Source: an uncultured Eubacteriales bacterium (lineage in GTDB: Bacteria; Bacillota; Clostridia; Oscillospirales; CAG-272). Taken from it: a DNA stretch of 64,000 nt. Shown piece after piece: positions 37,301 through 44,785 of this stretch. The stretch spans positions 41,168 through 105,167 of the forward strand of contig CAKSQF010000007.1 in assembly GCA_934486825.1 (NCBI GenBank), written 5' to 3'. The position numbers and the translations under genes were made by a program. Under the pieces are notes generated by a model. The model saw nothing but the letters and a program-made list of their open reading frames with translations, was not told where the DNA came from and ran no database searches. The first letter of the stretch is position 1; each line of letters opens with the position of its first letter.

Positions 37301-38435
37301 GCATGATATCAAACGGGGTATCGCCTCCGTTATACTGCTTGCAGGTTGACACAAGAAATTCGCTGTTGCTTATCGCATACGGGTATTTATATACCCTTCC
37401 CGACTGATAATTCGACGTATCGTTATCGGTCTTTTTCTCAAGCTCGCGCGTATCGCTGTCGGGCCAGATGTAGGTAAGCGATTTTGAATTGTTTCTGCCC
37501 TTTGCCGTATCTATGACCGCAAGCTTTCCGCACTGGTATATATGGTGTCCGCAGACGATCGATACGTACTTGCCCGAATTTCCCGGGATTTCTCTCGTAT
37601 GCAGAAGAGTTGTCGGGTTGTTTACGTTATTTCCGAAAAGCTCTGTCTGTCCGGTACCGTCGGAAAACATCTGGAAAACCGCCTGAACATACATCTGATT
37701 ACGGTCGTTGTAATCCCAACGGGTATATATTATACGCCCGTCCTCCGCAGTCGTCGGATATGTCGTATGGACCTGATCGTATCCGAGTCTGATTATGTTT
37801 TTGCCGTCGGCATCGCACTTATACATATTCGAAACCGGTGTCTTCCAGCAATCGACTGTCTGTGTATCCCTCGTTGAATTGAAGATTATGCTGCCGTCGG
37901 CATTGAACACGGGTTCTATATCCGCCTGACCGTTTCCGAAGGTTATCTGTGTACTTTTATTCGTTGCGAGATCATAGACGTAAAGATGATAATCGTCGGC
38001 TGCATTGTTCTTCATGGAAAAGACAACCTTACTGCCGTCCTTTGACACATCCGGGTCACGTATTACTCCGCCGGGGCAGTTTACAAGCGTCTTTTCCTCC
38101 TTGACAACCTTATCATCTTTATACGAAAGGGTGACAAGCGTCATTTTCGAGCCGGGTCTGAAGGTAGCCTCATTTCCCTCCGAGCTTCTGTTTCCGTCGC
38201 CAAGTTCTTCGGCAAGACCCTCGGTATAGGCATAATGCGATCCGCCGAGCTGTTTATGGTAGACAACGACATAGCTTGTCGCATAATTCATCATATCGTC
38301 AAGCAGCTTTGAGCGTTTGAGCGTTTCGGTTGCACTTACGGGCAGTCCCACACACAGCAGGGCGGTCAGTGCCGCAAGCACGACAAGGATCACCGCGGCT
38401 CTGAATATCGGCTTCGTTTTTTTATTTGATTTCAT
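34362..38435 (-). CDS. Large exported HzsA-like haem protein with carbohydrate-binding-like domains
   Basis: A 1357-residue exported protein. The signal segment is about residues 11-35. A TolB/PD40 beta-propeller follows (about 110-300). Then comes a region like the middle domain of hydrazine synthase alpha subunit, with GTIKYLRVVGLEF, GVVPVYEDGSALFTVP, YFQLLDEKGDVVQTMRS and the haem motif CVGCH (537-541). A second motif CISCH (604-608) lies in a PSCyt1-like stretch, and SGHGNLTEEEIRAIACWIDLG resembles a PSCyt3 segment. Two beta-sandwich domains (about 665-900) and a C-terminal F5/8-type C-like domain (about 1215-1350) look carbohydrate-binding. Known relatives are mainly in Planctomycetes and Verrucomicrobia. 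It is last in the operon with ResB/CcsA; hydrazine chemistry is not implied. Confidence 0.85.
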   Translation of the reverse strand: MKSNKKTKPIFRAAVILVVLAALTALLCVGLPVSATETLKRSKLLDDMMNYATSYVVVYHKQLGGSHYAYTEGLAEELGDGNRSSEGNEATFRPGSKMTLVTLSYKDDKVVKEEKTLVNCPGGVIRDPDVSKDGSKVVFSMKNNAADDYHLYVYDLATNKSTQITFGNGQADIEPVFNADGSIIFNSTRDTQTVDCWKTPVSNMYKCDADGKNIIRLGYDQVHTTYPTTAEDGRIIYTRWDYNDRNQMYVQAVFQMFSDGTGQTELFGNNVNNPTTLLHTREIPGNSGKYVSIVCGHHIYQCGKLAVIDTAKGRNNSKSLTYIWPDSDTRELEKKTDNDTSNYQSGRVYKYPYAISNSEFLVSTCKQYNGGDTPFDIMLINTDGDSVRIAKGSSSLPASQIVPIKTSNIFNRASMVDYSGDTGTYYVANVYEGQKGIEAGTIKYLRVVGLEFRSSAIGATVGRGTGSSDPYSPIATGNGAWDVKKVLGVVPVYEDGSALFTVPSELPVYFQLLDEKGDVVQTMRSWSTLQPGEYFSCVGCHVDKNYTPTAGSTTTEAMKKGVSKLEPDLWMKSFEEYEKLDPYGGSLIGFDYLSVVQPILDKNCISCHGDTKSAYKSINAGILGCDDRTAADFIINNRDDWYFTTEAQARGWTTSQPDSGKWMLSAAPFGRLGIAPGNVNTVVRSDRLYLRKTVNCTEYDIKGCSLGLNIAYTGKIEIFVNGKSVYTGNRAMSSYENIALDSNAVKAFKVGKNEIAISLSDTDGNVFVDSAILSIAKDSSGSTGKRTQIFDRRSEWKYITSAKEDYSTSKAGSWTEAGFDDSAWKTGKTPFGNRLGGQTTDWTQNGKNYLWARKTFNVDDPAKFGSSFALYLDTFYDDTVSVYLNGVKIFGDERWTDDYVSQKISLGSGIIKKGENVIAVSLHQHVGGYEFDLGLYALETDGDFGISLESVNVLADRMKKYFPMSYLVLTQSKAEKNGDRYQWVANSVNGYTNWVSSMSQCEMLDPYAYGAHNSTIISMLRSGHGNLTEEEIRAIACWIDLGVPCYGDYEKGENWSANDRREYEEELNKRNFYDMLDEYAKLALAGKLPDKELTVTYKPSTGSELIGTGRGIVILNTKTQFKKGDTLRIKLPDGVKYVAVSLSSRIGESILYSDKGEITITLPALDKCFPNTFTTGQGCTYRANTITVRIVSDEELTRVHNLARNSYDSAASKDVFPHVTSSGVRDGNDCYAARNVIDGFTMNKSVGNYPGQSWQPDKIDENTRLCIDFGRKVKVSELAIKLRRAANDSHFTDCKLTFSDGSSVYIRLSGSDDMQYIELGDIETTSITFSDFTVEPSVGSGSAAISEIEVLGTEILG

Positions 38436-38452
38436 TACGATGTCCTCCCGTT

Positions 38453-40687
38453 TTATTTACTTATTCTGAGCTCGGTGGCAAGCAGGTTCTTATCGGCATC
38501 CGACACGGTAACGGTATAATACGAATACCCCGACGGGGTCCCCGAGCGGTCGGTATCAAAGACAATCCGTTCTCCCTTTTTATGCTTTCCGACATTTATC
38601 TCAACCGACGACATAAGATTTCCCTTTTCGTCGTAAAAGGCAAGTGTCATTTTTGCATCTTTGTTGCAGTTTTGCTGTGCAATCAGCGAAATGCTCACGA
38701 TCGGGTTGTCGGAAACCTTATTGTAGGAACCGTCGCCGTTTTTCACCTGTTCGACGCCGTAAACCTCATTTTCGGCACCAATCGAAAGAACAAACTCCGC
38801 AAGATCGGCGGCATCGGTATCGCTTATCTTTTTACCCGACTTTGTCACAAAGTATTTTACGATTTCCTTCATGTCAGTAAAATGCCCTATATACGACCAC
38901 GGATAGGATCGCCAGACCTCGACAAGAGTCGGAGTGTCCATTTTGCGGTACTCCCATGAATCATCAAACTCAAGCGTCGGGCTGTCGTGCAGCTTCATAT
39001 CGGTATAAAGCGGAGCCGGATGGCAGGCTGCACAGCCGTAGCTCTCAAACAGCTCCTTACCGTGCTTTGCCGACTCGGTAAGGCTTCCGTCATCATTCAG
39101 ATAAGGAGATGGCACCGGAGCAAGCGTTCTCAGATAAGCGATCATTGCCTCGGATATTGCCTCGCTGTCGATATTTTTATTCCACAGCGGCGTTCCCGAA
39201 ACGCTTCCCATTACGCCGTGCTCACCGTTTATTTCAAGACCGGTGGCAAGGCAGGGGGGAGTGCGCATCACATAGATCATGCTCTTTGTCTGTTTCATCG
39301 TTCCGATACCGTCGCCGAGCTCATCCCAGTTAAAGCCGCCCGATCTTGCATCCGGGTGACAGGACGCGCACGACTGCCAGTTCTGATAGCATATCGACGC
39401 ATCGTTCCAGTAAATCTCCCCGAGCCGCTCCGCGTCGTTCTTCGGCTGATCCCCGAGTCCGATTTCGGCGGAGACTGTCAGGAGGTCGGCATCCACGATC
39501 TTGACCTTGCCGGTGAAATATTCCGCGACATAAACGTTTCCGTTACCGAATCCGACGGCACGTGCTCCCTTTCCGCCGAGAGAAATCCGTTTCTTTGCAT
39601 TTCTTGCGAAAGGTATGTAATTCACTATATCCTCTTTTTTCGTTATCGGAAGGGTCGATCCGCTTGCGCCGACACGCTTATATTCGGAATTCAGCTTGGA
39701 AATATCGACACAGACAAGCTCATCGGTTCCCGCAAGCGCACAGTAGAGTCTGCTTCCGTCGTCCGACATCGCAAGTCCCCAAGGATTCGGAGCACCGTGC
39801 TCGACGTCATCAAGCAGGAAGGTAAACGAAATCTTTTTTGATGCGGTATCGATCACCGATATCGCGTTTGTATTCACCCATCCCGCATCAAGCTGTGTCG
39901 TCGGATACTGATATCTTGAAACTATATGCGAAGCATAGACCGTTTTTCCGTCGGGAGCCGCCGTTATATCCTTGACATTGCCCGCGCCGTTGACCATCTT
40001 GATTTTATCCGAAACGCTGTTCTTACCGGTATCTATGACATAGATATATGCGCTGACGTCTGCCGAATCGGCGGCATCCTCGGGCAGGTGGCAGGCGACA
40101 TACAGATCGTCGCCGACAAGCGTAAGTGCCATCGGCTCGCGTCCGACCTCAATATCCGCCAGCCTGTTTCCGCTTTCCTTATCAATGACCGTCACCGTAC
40201 ACGAGAACCTGTTTGCCACATACAGCCTGTTCTTGTGCACAACCAGATCAACAGGCGTATGTCCGACCGATTTTATCTGTTTTTTCAGCGAAAGATCTGC
40301 CGATGCGACATCTATCCTTCCGCCGAGTCCGCCGACCAGCATATAGACCTCGTCTCCCGCGGTTACGACGTTATTGACAGCCTCTCCCGCCGGATAGCTT
40401 CCGACGATATTTCCGTCGGAAGCTATCCGATAGACGGCTTCTCCCGTCGCGTCCGAAACGTAAACCGACGTCCCGTCGGGTGAAAAGGCGATTCCCGACG
40501 GCGAAATATACCGATCCCCGGTCACGGAAGGAGGATTTACCGTTTCTCCGCCCGTCGTTGTCGTCTGCCCGGGCTTATTTCCCCTGCACGAGACGAGCAG
40601 GAAAAGAAGCACCGACAGCAGGACTGTCAGTCCTATCGCAAATGCCGCCCTTATCGCATGTGCGTTTATCCTTTTGTTTTTTTCCAT
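38453..40687 (-). CDS. Beta-propeller / di-haem cytochrome c peroxidase-like lipoprotein
   Basis: A 744-residue lipoprotein (lipobox LLVSC, followed by a Thr-rich spacer). A YVTN-type seven-bladed propeller fills about residues 60-430 with repeats such as ISPSGIAFSPDGTSVYVSDA and IDKESGNRLADIEVGREP. The second half has two c-type haem motifs, CASCH (440-444) and CAACH (552-556), and MDTPTLVEVWRSYPWSYIGHFTDMKEIV, matching the MauG/cytochrome c peroxidase family. The C-terminal 100 residues form a beta-rich domain. It starts at ATG 40687 after GGAGG. It sits between ccsA and the HzsA-like gene, so its haem is presumably attached by ResB/CcsA. The substrate is unknown. Confidence 0.88.
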   Translation of the reverse strand: MEKNKRINAHAIRAAFAIGLTVLLSVLLFLLVSCRGNKPGQTTTTGGETVNPPSVTGDRYISPSGIAFSPDGTSVYVSDATGEAVYRIASDGNIVGSYPAGEAVNNVVTAGDEVYMLVGGLGGRIDVASADLSLKKQIKSVGHTPVDLVVHKNRLYVANRFSCTVTVIDKESGNRLADIEVGREPMALTLVGDDLYVACHLPEDAADSADVSAYIYVIDTGKNSVSDKIKMVNGAGNVKDITAAPDGKTVYASHIVSRYQYPTTQLDAGWVNTNAISVIDTASKKISFTFLLDDVEHGAPNPWGLAMSDDGSRLYCALAGTDELVCVDISKLNSEYKRVGASGSTLPITKKEDIVNYIPFARNAKKRISLGGKGARAVGFGNGNVYVAEYFTGKVKIVDADLLTVSAEIGLGDQPKNDAERLGEIYWNDASICYQNWQSCASCHPDARSGGFNWDELGDGIGTMKQTKSMIYVMRTPPCLATGLEINGEHGVMGSVSGTPLWNKNIDSEAISEAMIAYLRTLAPVPSPYLNDDGSLTESAKHGKELFESYGCAACHPAPLYTDMKLHDSPTLEFDDSWEYRKMDTPTLVEVWRSYPWSYIGHFTDMKEIVKYFVTKSGKKISDTDAADLAEFVLSIGAENEVYGVEQVKNGDGSYNKVSDNPIVSISLIAQQNCNKDAKMTLAFYDEKGNLMSSVEINVGKHKKGERIVFDTDRSGTPSGYSYYTVTVSDADKNLLATELRISK

Positions 40688-40723
40688 ATACAAACCTCCG
40701 AAAAATCACAAGCTTCTGAGCCG

Positions 40724-41494
40724 TTACGAATACGAATGCATGCCCGACGACATCATATTCACAAAAAAGAAGGTCACAATTATCATTGCAAAGCCGAAAA
40801 CGGCAAGATACGGAGCAAAGCGCACAAGCTTTTTCTCCCGTCTGAAATGAAGATAGAGTGTATAGACAAGCCAAGTCATCAGTGCCCATATCTCCTTGAT
40901 ATCCCACGACCAGAAATGTCCCCAGACCTCGTTTGCCCATATCGCTCCGAAGAACATCCCCATTGTCAGGAACGGGTACATAACACAGGTGCAGTCGTAC
41001 ACTCCCTCCGAGAACCGCTTCCCGACGGCGGTTCCGCGTCTGAAAAGCTCTCCGAGCGCAAGAAGAAAGATGACTGCTCCCATCGTGTAGGCGATCATAT
41101 AAACAAGCACGTGCGGCACAAACCACGGCGATTGCAGTGCCGGCGGGAATTCCCACACCGAGTTAACCTTCATGCAGGTAAGTCCGATCATTATAATACC
41201 GGGCACAACCGTAAAGTAATGTGCCATCCAGCCGCCCGAGCGGACGGTTTTCATGTAAATATATATCGGAAGGAAGCATACTCCGAGAAATGTCAGCACC
41301 TGATACATACTGACGAACGGAACATATCCGTTCACAAGGTAATTATTGACCGTAAGCGACAGATTTGCGGCATACGCGACCGCCCATGTAATATATGCGG
41401 TTTTTCCGCCCTTTTTCGCCGTCAGAAGCACGAATGAGAGAAGATAAAAAACCGCGGCAAAGGCAGATATCAGTTTCAAAGCAAGATCGCTCAT
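40724..41494 (-). CDS. ccsA: Cytochrome c assembly protein CcsA (ResC-like)
   Basis: CcsA exports haem and, with ResB, ligates it to CxxCH in apocytochromes outside the membrane (System II). The 256-residue protein has about eight helices and the haem-handling tryptophan-rich WWD motif WANEVWGHFWSWDIKEIWAL. Conserved histidines lie in HYFTVVPG and HVLVYMIAY. It begins within the resB stop (four-base overlap) and precedes the two haem proteins. This is the only cytochrome c synthesis machinery seen in the window. Confidence 0.93.
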   Translation of the reverse strand: MSDLALKLISAFAAVFYLLSFVLLTAKKGGKTAYITWAVAYAANLSLTVNNYLVNGYVPFVSMYQVLTFLGVCFLPIYIYMKTVRSGGWMAHYFTVVPGIIMIGLTCMKVNSVWEFPPALQSPWFVPHVLVYMIAYTMGAVIFLLALGELFRRGTAVGKRFSEGVYDCTCVMYPFLTMGMFFGAIWANEVWGHFWSWDIKEIWALMTWLVYTLYLHFRREKKLVRFAPYLAVFGFAMIIVTFFFVNMMSSGMHSYS

Positions 41495-42408
41495 ACTTTC
41501 TTTGCCCCCTTACCGTCATTTTCGCGCTTTTTTATCGGCTTCAGCAGGCAGGTCATGACAACCCCGACGAAGATCATGCACATGCCTGCGATCACCGCAT
41601 ACTCGCCCGGATCCTTTTTGAAAGCGATATTTACCGTCAGACGGTTAACATACACATATGCCTTGCCGTCCTTTACAAGGACATGCGCATATGACGGCGA
41701 GTCCGGCTTTTTTGCCGCAGAATCGCTCACATAGCCGCCGGCGCTTTTTTCATAGATCATTATCGATTCGACGGGATATTCCATTGTCTGTATCTTACCG
41801 AGAAGCTCCTCCCAATCCCCGCCGTAGAAATCGTAGACAAATGAATAGTGACCGAAGGTGCTTACAAATTCCTTCTTACCGTCGCTGTAATCCATAAGAA
41901 AGAGCTTCCAGCCGTTTTTCCGTACCGTTTTGTTTACCTCAAGCTTTTCAGCGGAGCTGTCCGAAAACAAAAGATCGGCGCGGTAATATTTGTCGGTACC
42001 GCTCCCGTATTTTTCAACAGTAAAGTCGTTCACGCTTATTCCGAATCCGAAATCGACATACCGACCCTCCGATGTGTAAAAGCCGTTATAATTTTCGCCG
42101 ACCGAGAAATTGAGGTTGTAGTATTCGCCCGATATGATATAGGCGAGAAATCCGACAAGCATCACAAGCATGCCGATATGCAGAAAATAAAATCCCGTTT
42201 TTCTTATATTCAGTCCGAAATCGTAAAGGGCTATGCAGACGATCTGAAGCAGAGCGTATGCCGCAAATATGACAAACGTCAGCGGCGAACGCATCATGGG
42301 ACCGTTACCTGTTGCCGAAGCGACAACCGCAAAAATCAGCAACGCTCCGACAAGTACAGTCATAATCACATATGATATTTTATTGAATTTTGATAACATA
42401 TCGGTCAT
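41491..42408 (-). CDS. resB: Cytochrome c biogenesis protein ResB
   Basis: ResB (Ccs1) holds apocytochrome for haem attachment with CcsA. The 305-residue protein has three N-terminal helices (about 10-110), FGLNIRKTGFYFLHIGMLVMLVG with a conserved histidine, a large outside domain (about 110-270) and a final helix (CMIFVGVVMTCLL) with a basic tail. It is shorter than many ResB proteins (about 400-550), so its outside domain is reduced. GGAGG precedes the ATG. It is the first gene of the four-gene operon and has a promoter at 42450-42478. Confidence 0.85.
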   Translation of the reverse strand: MTDMLSKFNKISYVIMTVLVGALLIFAVVASATGNGPMMRSPLTFVIFAAYALLQIVCIALYDFGLNIRKTGFYFLHIGMLVMLVGFLAYIISGEYYNLNFSVGENYNGFYTSEGRYVDFGFGISVNDFTVEKYGSGTDKYYRADLLFSDSSAEKLEVNKTVRKNGWKLFLMDYSDGKKEFVSTFGHYSFVYDFYGGDWEELLGKIQTMEYPVESIMIYEKSAGGYVSDSAAKKPDSPSYAHVLVKDGKAYVYVNRLTVNIAFKKDPGEYAVIAGMCMIFVGVVMTCLLKPIKKRENDGKGAKKV

Positions 42409-42449
42409 TTTCCTCCGGCGGCAGAAGTCGCAATTATCCTTTATATATA

Positions 42450-42478
42450 ATTATATCACACGGCACAGCGATTGTAAA
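42450..42478 (-). promoter_or_regulatory. Sigma-A-type promoter of the resB-ccsA-cytochrome operon
   Basis: On the reverse strand TTTACA (42473-42478), 17-base spacer, TATAAT (42450-42455). It lies between the araC stop and resB, so the haem operon can be transcribed separately from araC. Confidence 0.8.
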
Positions 42479-42535
42479 TCGGCGATTGTTCCAAAAAAGG
42501 CGTACACTTTTTGTGCAAAAAGCAGTCGGATCACG

Positions 42536-43381
42536 TCACATGTTTTTGTACTTCAGAAAGCGGTAAACGGTAGGCGTACATTTCATGTATTTTTTGAAAA
42601 CACGGTTATAGTAGGCAACTGTTGAAAAACCGACATCCATCGATATTTCGGTCACCGATTTTGAACTTCCGCTGAGCATCTCCGCCGATTTTCTCACGCG
42701 GAGCGCGTTGAGATATTCGGTGAAGGTGATTCCGGTCGATGTTCTGAACAAACGGCAGAAGTAAGCGCAGTTAAGCCCCATGTACCGGCAGACGTCCTCA
42801 AGCGTCAGCGGCTGCGGATAATTTTCGTTTATGTATGAAAGCGCGGGCATTATCTTCCTTATCGCCGCACGGTCGGGACCGCGGCGCGGGTCATCGATCA
42901 TATTCAGTCTTATAAGTCTTCCTATTATCTTCAGTGATGCCGACTTTATCAGAATTTCAAACCCCGGCTCCTTTCTCCCGTATTCGTCCGCGATCGTTTC
43001 GACTGCCTCTGCCATCTCGCTGTCGCAGATCGATGCGGCATCGACGCTGTTCTCGGTCTTTACCGAGCTTATCACCGTAAGTACCTCATCCTGACCCCCG
43101 AAATCGGTTCTTACCTGAATGAGCATATAATTCATATCGTCCGACAGCGACGACGTAAAATGCGGAACGCGGGATCCGACAAACAGTATCTCCCCCGCAC
43201 GGGCGATATGCTCTCTCCCGTCAACCGTCAGCGACATCGTTCCGCTCTTTACGAGAAGGATTTCTATTTCGTCATGATAATGAAGCTCGCACAGCTTCCC
43301 TCTGCCGATTTTAATATCCGGATTCCATGTCAGTTTCACCCCGCTCTCCGGAATATTCGGGTTGACGTTTTCGTTTGTCAT
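42536..43381 (-). CDS. AraC-family transcriptional regulator
   Basis: A 281-residue regulator with an N-terminal cupin sensor (about 20-110; HYHDEIEILLVKSG, ARAGEILFVGSRVPH) and a C-terminal double helix-turn-helix (about 185-281; GLNCAYFCRLFRTSTGITFTEYLN and VTEISMDVGFSTVAYYNRVFKKY). The start is ATG 43379-43381 behind GGAGG. It is divergent from the Gfo/Idh/MocA gene, with a shared region holding two palindromes, and lies directly upstream of the haem operon on the same strand. A sugar or glycoside is the probable ligand because cupin-AraC regulators of this kind mostly sense sugars. Confidence 0.92.
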   Translation of the reverse strand: MTNENVNPNIPESGVKLTWNPDIKIGRGKLCELHYHDEIEILLVKSGTMSLTVDGREHIARAGEILFVGSRVPHFTSSLSDDMNYMLIQVRTDFGGQDEVLTVISSVKTENSVDAASICDSEMAEAVETIADEYGRKEPGFEILIKSASLKIIGRLIRLNMIDDPRRGPDRAAIRKIMPALSYINENYPQPLTLEDVCRYMGLNCAYFCRLFRTSTGITFTEYLNALRVRKSAEMLSGSSKSVTEISMDVGFSTVAYYNRVFKKYMKCTPTVYRFLKYKNM

Positions 43382-43431
43382 AAGTGCCTCCAAAAAAGTC
43401 AATATTGTATAAGAGATAGTAAAAATCCGTA

Positions 43432-43490
43432 TAGATAAACAACGGACGCCGTTGTATAATCATTATACAGCATGAGCTTGCAAAAGTCAA
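43432..43490. promoter_or_regulatory. Divergent araC / oxidoreductase promoter region with palindromes
   Basis: Reverse-strand promoter for araC: TTGACT (43485-43490), 17-base spacer, TATAAT (43462-43467). A forward TATAAT (43455-43460) has a weak TAGATA (43432-43437) 17 bases upstream, consistent with activator help. ACAACGGACGCCGTTGT (43439-43455) is a perfect palindrome lying between the forward -35 and -10 elements, and TGTATAATCATTATACA (43453-43469) is another that joins both -10 boxes. The first palindrome is a candidate operator. Confidence 0.7.
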
Positions 43491-43529
43491 CATCTATGAA
43501 AAATAAACAAAATCAAAGGAGTCATTGCA

Positions 43530-44711
43530 ATGGCGACAAACAATCAGGAAAATCTCGACGCTTTTAAAAACACGCAGTCGGAAGTAAAAATCGACACAAA
43601 CAGAAAGCTGAAGGTCGGAATCATCGGAACCGGATGGATTGCGGGAGCGCACATGGTCAACTACAAAAAAATGCCCGACGTTGAAATAGTTGCGGCTGCC
43701 GATCTTGTTCCCGGAAAAGCAAAGAAGTTTATGGAGGATCACGGAAACCCCGATTGCAGATGCTATCTTTCGGGTCACGAAATGCTCGAAAACGAGCCTG
43801 ATCTTGACGCGGTTTCCATCTGTACATACAACCGTCAGCACGCACCCTGCGCAATCGACGCGCTTGAGCACGGCGTAAACGTACTTCTCGAAAAGCCGTT
43901 CACGGTTACAGTAGACGAGGCTGTCGAGGTAATGCGCGCCGAAAAGAAGTCGGGCAAGATCCTTTCGATCGGCTTCCAGCCCCGTTTCAACCCCAACATG
44001 CAGATGCTCAGAAAGTACGTTCAGTCCGGCGAGCTCGGAAAGATCTACTACATTCAGACCGGCGGCGGTCGCCGCAGAGGCATCCCGACTCCCTTCGGAA
44101 CGTCCTTCATCGAAGACAAGACCGCAGGTATCGGTGCGATGGCTGACATCGGTTGCTACTCGCTCGACATGGTTCTCAATGCGATCGGATATCCGAAGCC
44201 CCTCACGGTAACCGGATTCACCTCCAGCTATTTCGGCAAGGATCCCTCCTACTTCACCGCAGAGGGCAAACCCGCAGAATACGCCGAGCTGTTCGGAGTC
44301 GACGATTTTGCCGGAGGCTTTATCCGTCTTGAAGGCGACATTTTCCTTGATTTCCGTATCTCATGGGCAATGAACATGGACACTGCCGGCGACACACTCA
44401 TCCTCGGAACAAAGGGCGGTCTGCGTATTCCGTCAACCGAATGTTGGAACGGATCGATCGGCGGTCCGATGAAGGTATACCGCACACTCCCGAACTCCAC
44501 CACACAAGTTTGCTGGGAAATCCCGATGCTCGAAAACACCGAGAACGGCGAATTCTTCTACAAGCTCCGCTCCTTCCTCGACGCGGTAAAGAACGGCGGA
44601 ACCTCTCCCGTTCCTTCATCACAGATCATCTACAATCAGGCGATCATCGACGGCATAGTCCGCTCCTCCAAGCTCGGTCACGAGGTTGAGGTTGAGATCC
44701 CCGAGATCTGA
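43530..44711 (+). CDS. Gfo/Idh/MocA family oxidoreductase
   Basis: A 393-residue NAD(P)-dependent sugar oxidoreductase. The Rossmann motif GIIGTGWIAGAHM follows a 25-residue N-terminal extension; LLEKPFTVTVDEAVEVM carries the catalytic lysine of the family, and IGAMADIGCYSLDMVLNAIGYP the second conserved region with His/Asp-like contacts. No signal peptide is present, so it acts in the cytoplasm. AAAGGAG precedes the ATG. It opens the forward cluster of a second oxidoreductase and three sugar isomerases; members of this family oxidise the C3 hydroxyl of glucosides in the DgpA-type pathway, but the substrate here is unknown. Confidence 0.9.
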   Translation: MATNNQENLDAFKNTQSEVKIDTNRKLKVGIIGTGWIAGAHMVNYKKMPDVEIVAAADLVPGKAKKFMEDHGNPDCRCYLSGHEMLENEPDLDAVSICTYNRQHAPCAIDALEHGVNVLLEKPFTVTVDEAVEVMRAEKKSGKILSIGFQPRFNPNMQMLRKYVQSGELGKIYYIQTGGGRRRGIPTPFGTSFIEDKTAGIGAMADIGCYSLDMVLNAIGYPKPLTVTGFTSSYFGKDPSYFTAEGKPAEYAELFGVDDFAGGFIRLEGDIFLDFRISWAMNMDTAGDTLILGTKGGLRIPSTECWNGSIGGPMKVYRTLPNSTTQVCWEIPMLENTENGEFFYKLRSFLDAVKNGGTSPVPSSQIIYNQAIIDGIVRSSKLGHEVEVEIPEI

Positions 44712-44720
44712 TACAACCCG

Positions 44721-44760
44721 AGGTGCATCGGGGACTTTCCCCGAAAGTCCCGATGCGCCT
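44721..44760 (+). other. Strong intercistronic hairpin
   Basis: A nearly perfect inverted repeat of about 18 bp, AGGTGCATCGGGGACTTTC against GAAAGTCCCGATGCGCCT, with one bulge and one G-T pair. No T run follows, so it more likely stabilises the upstream mRNA or lowers expression of later genes than fully terminates. Confidence 0.7.
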
Positions 44761-44785
44761 CATTTCATTGAAAGGGAAAAATATT

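Noticed and set aside
34362..38435. Hydrazine synthase (anammox) activity
   Set aside because: The resemblance is to the middle domain of HzsA only; HzsB and HzsC partners and the other anammox genes are absent and the domain mix differs.
38987..39841. 284-residue forward frame
   Set aside because: Antisense to the propeller/di-haem lipoprotein; no motif.
40658..41437. 259-residue forward frame
   Set aside because: Antisense to ccsA, whose WWD motif and membrane pattern are clear; the forward frame is His/Lys-rich in the way antisense frames of membrane genes are.
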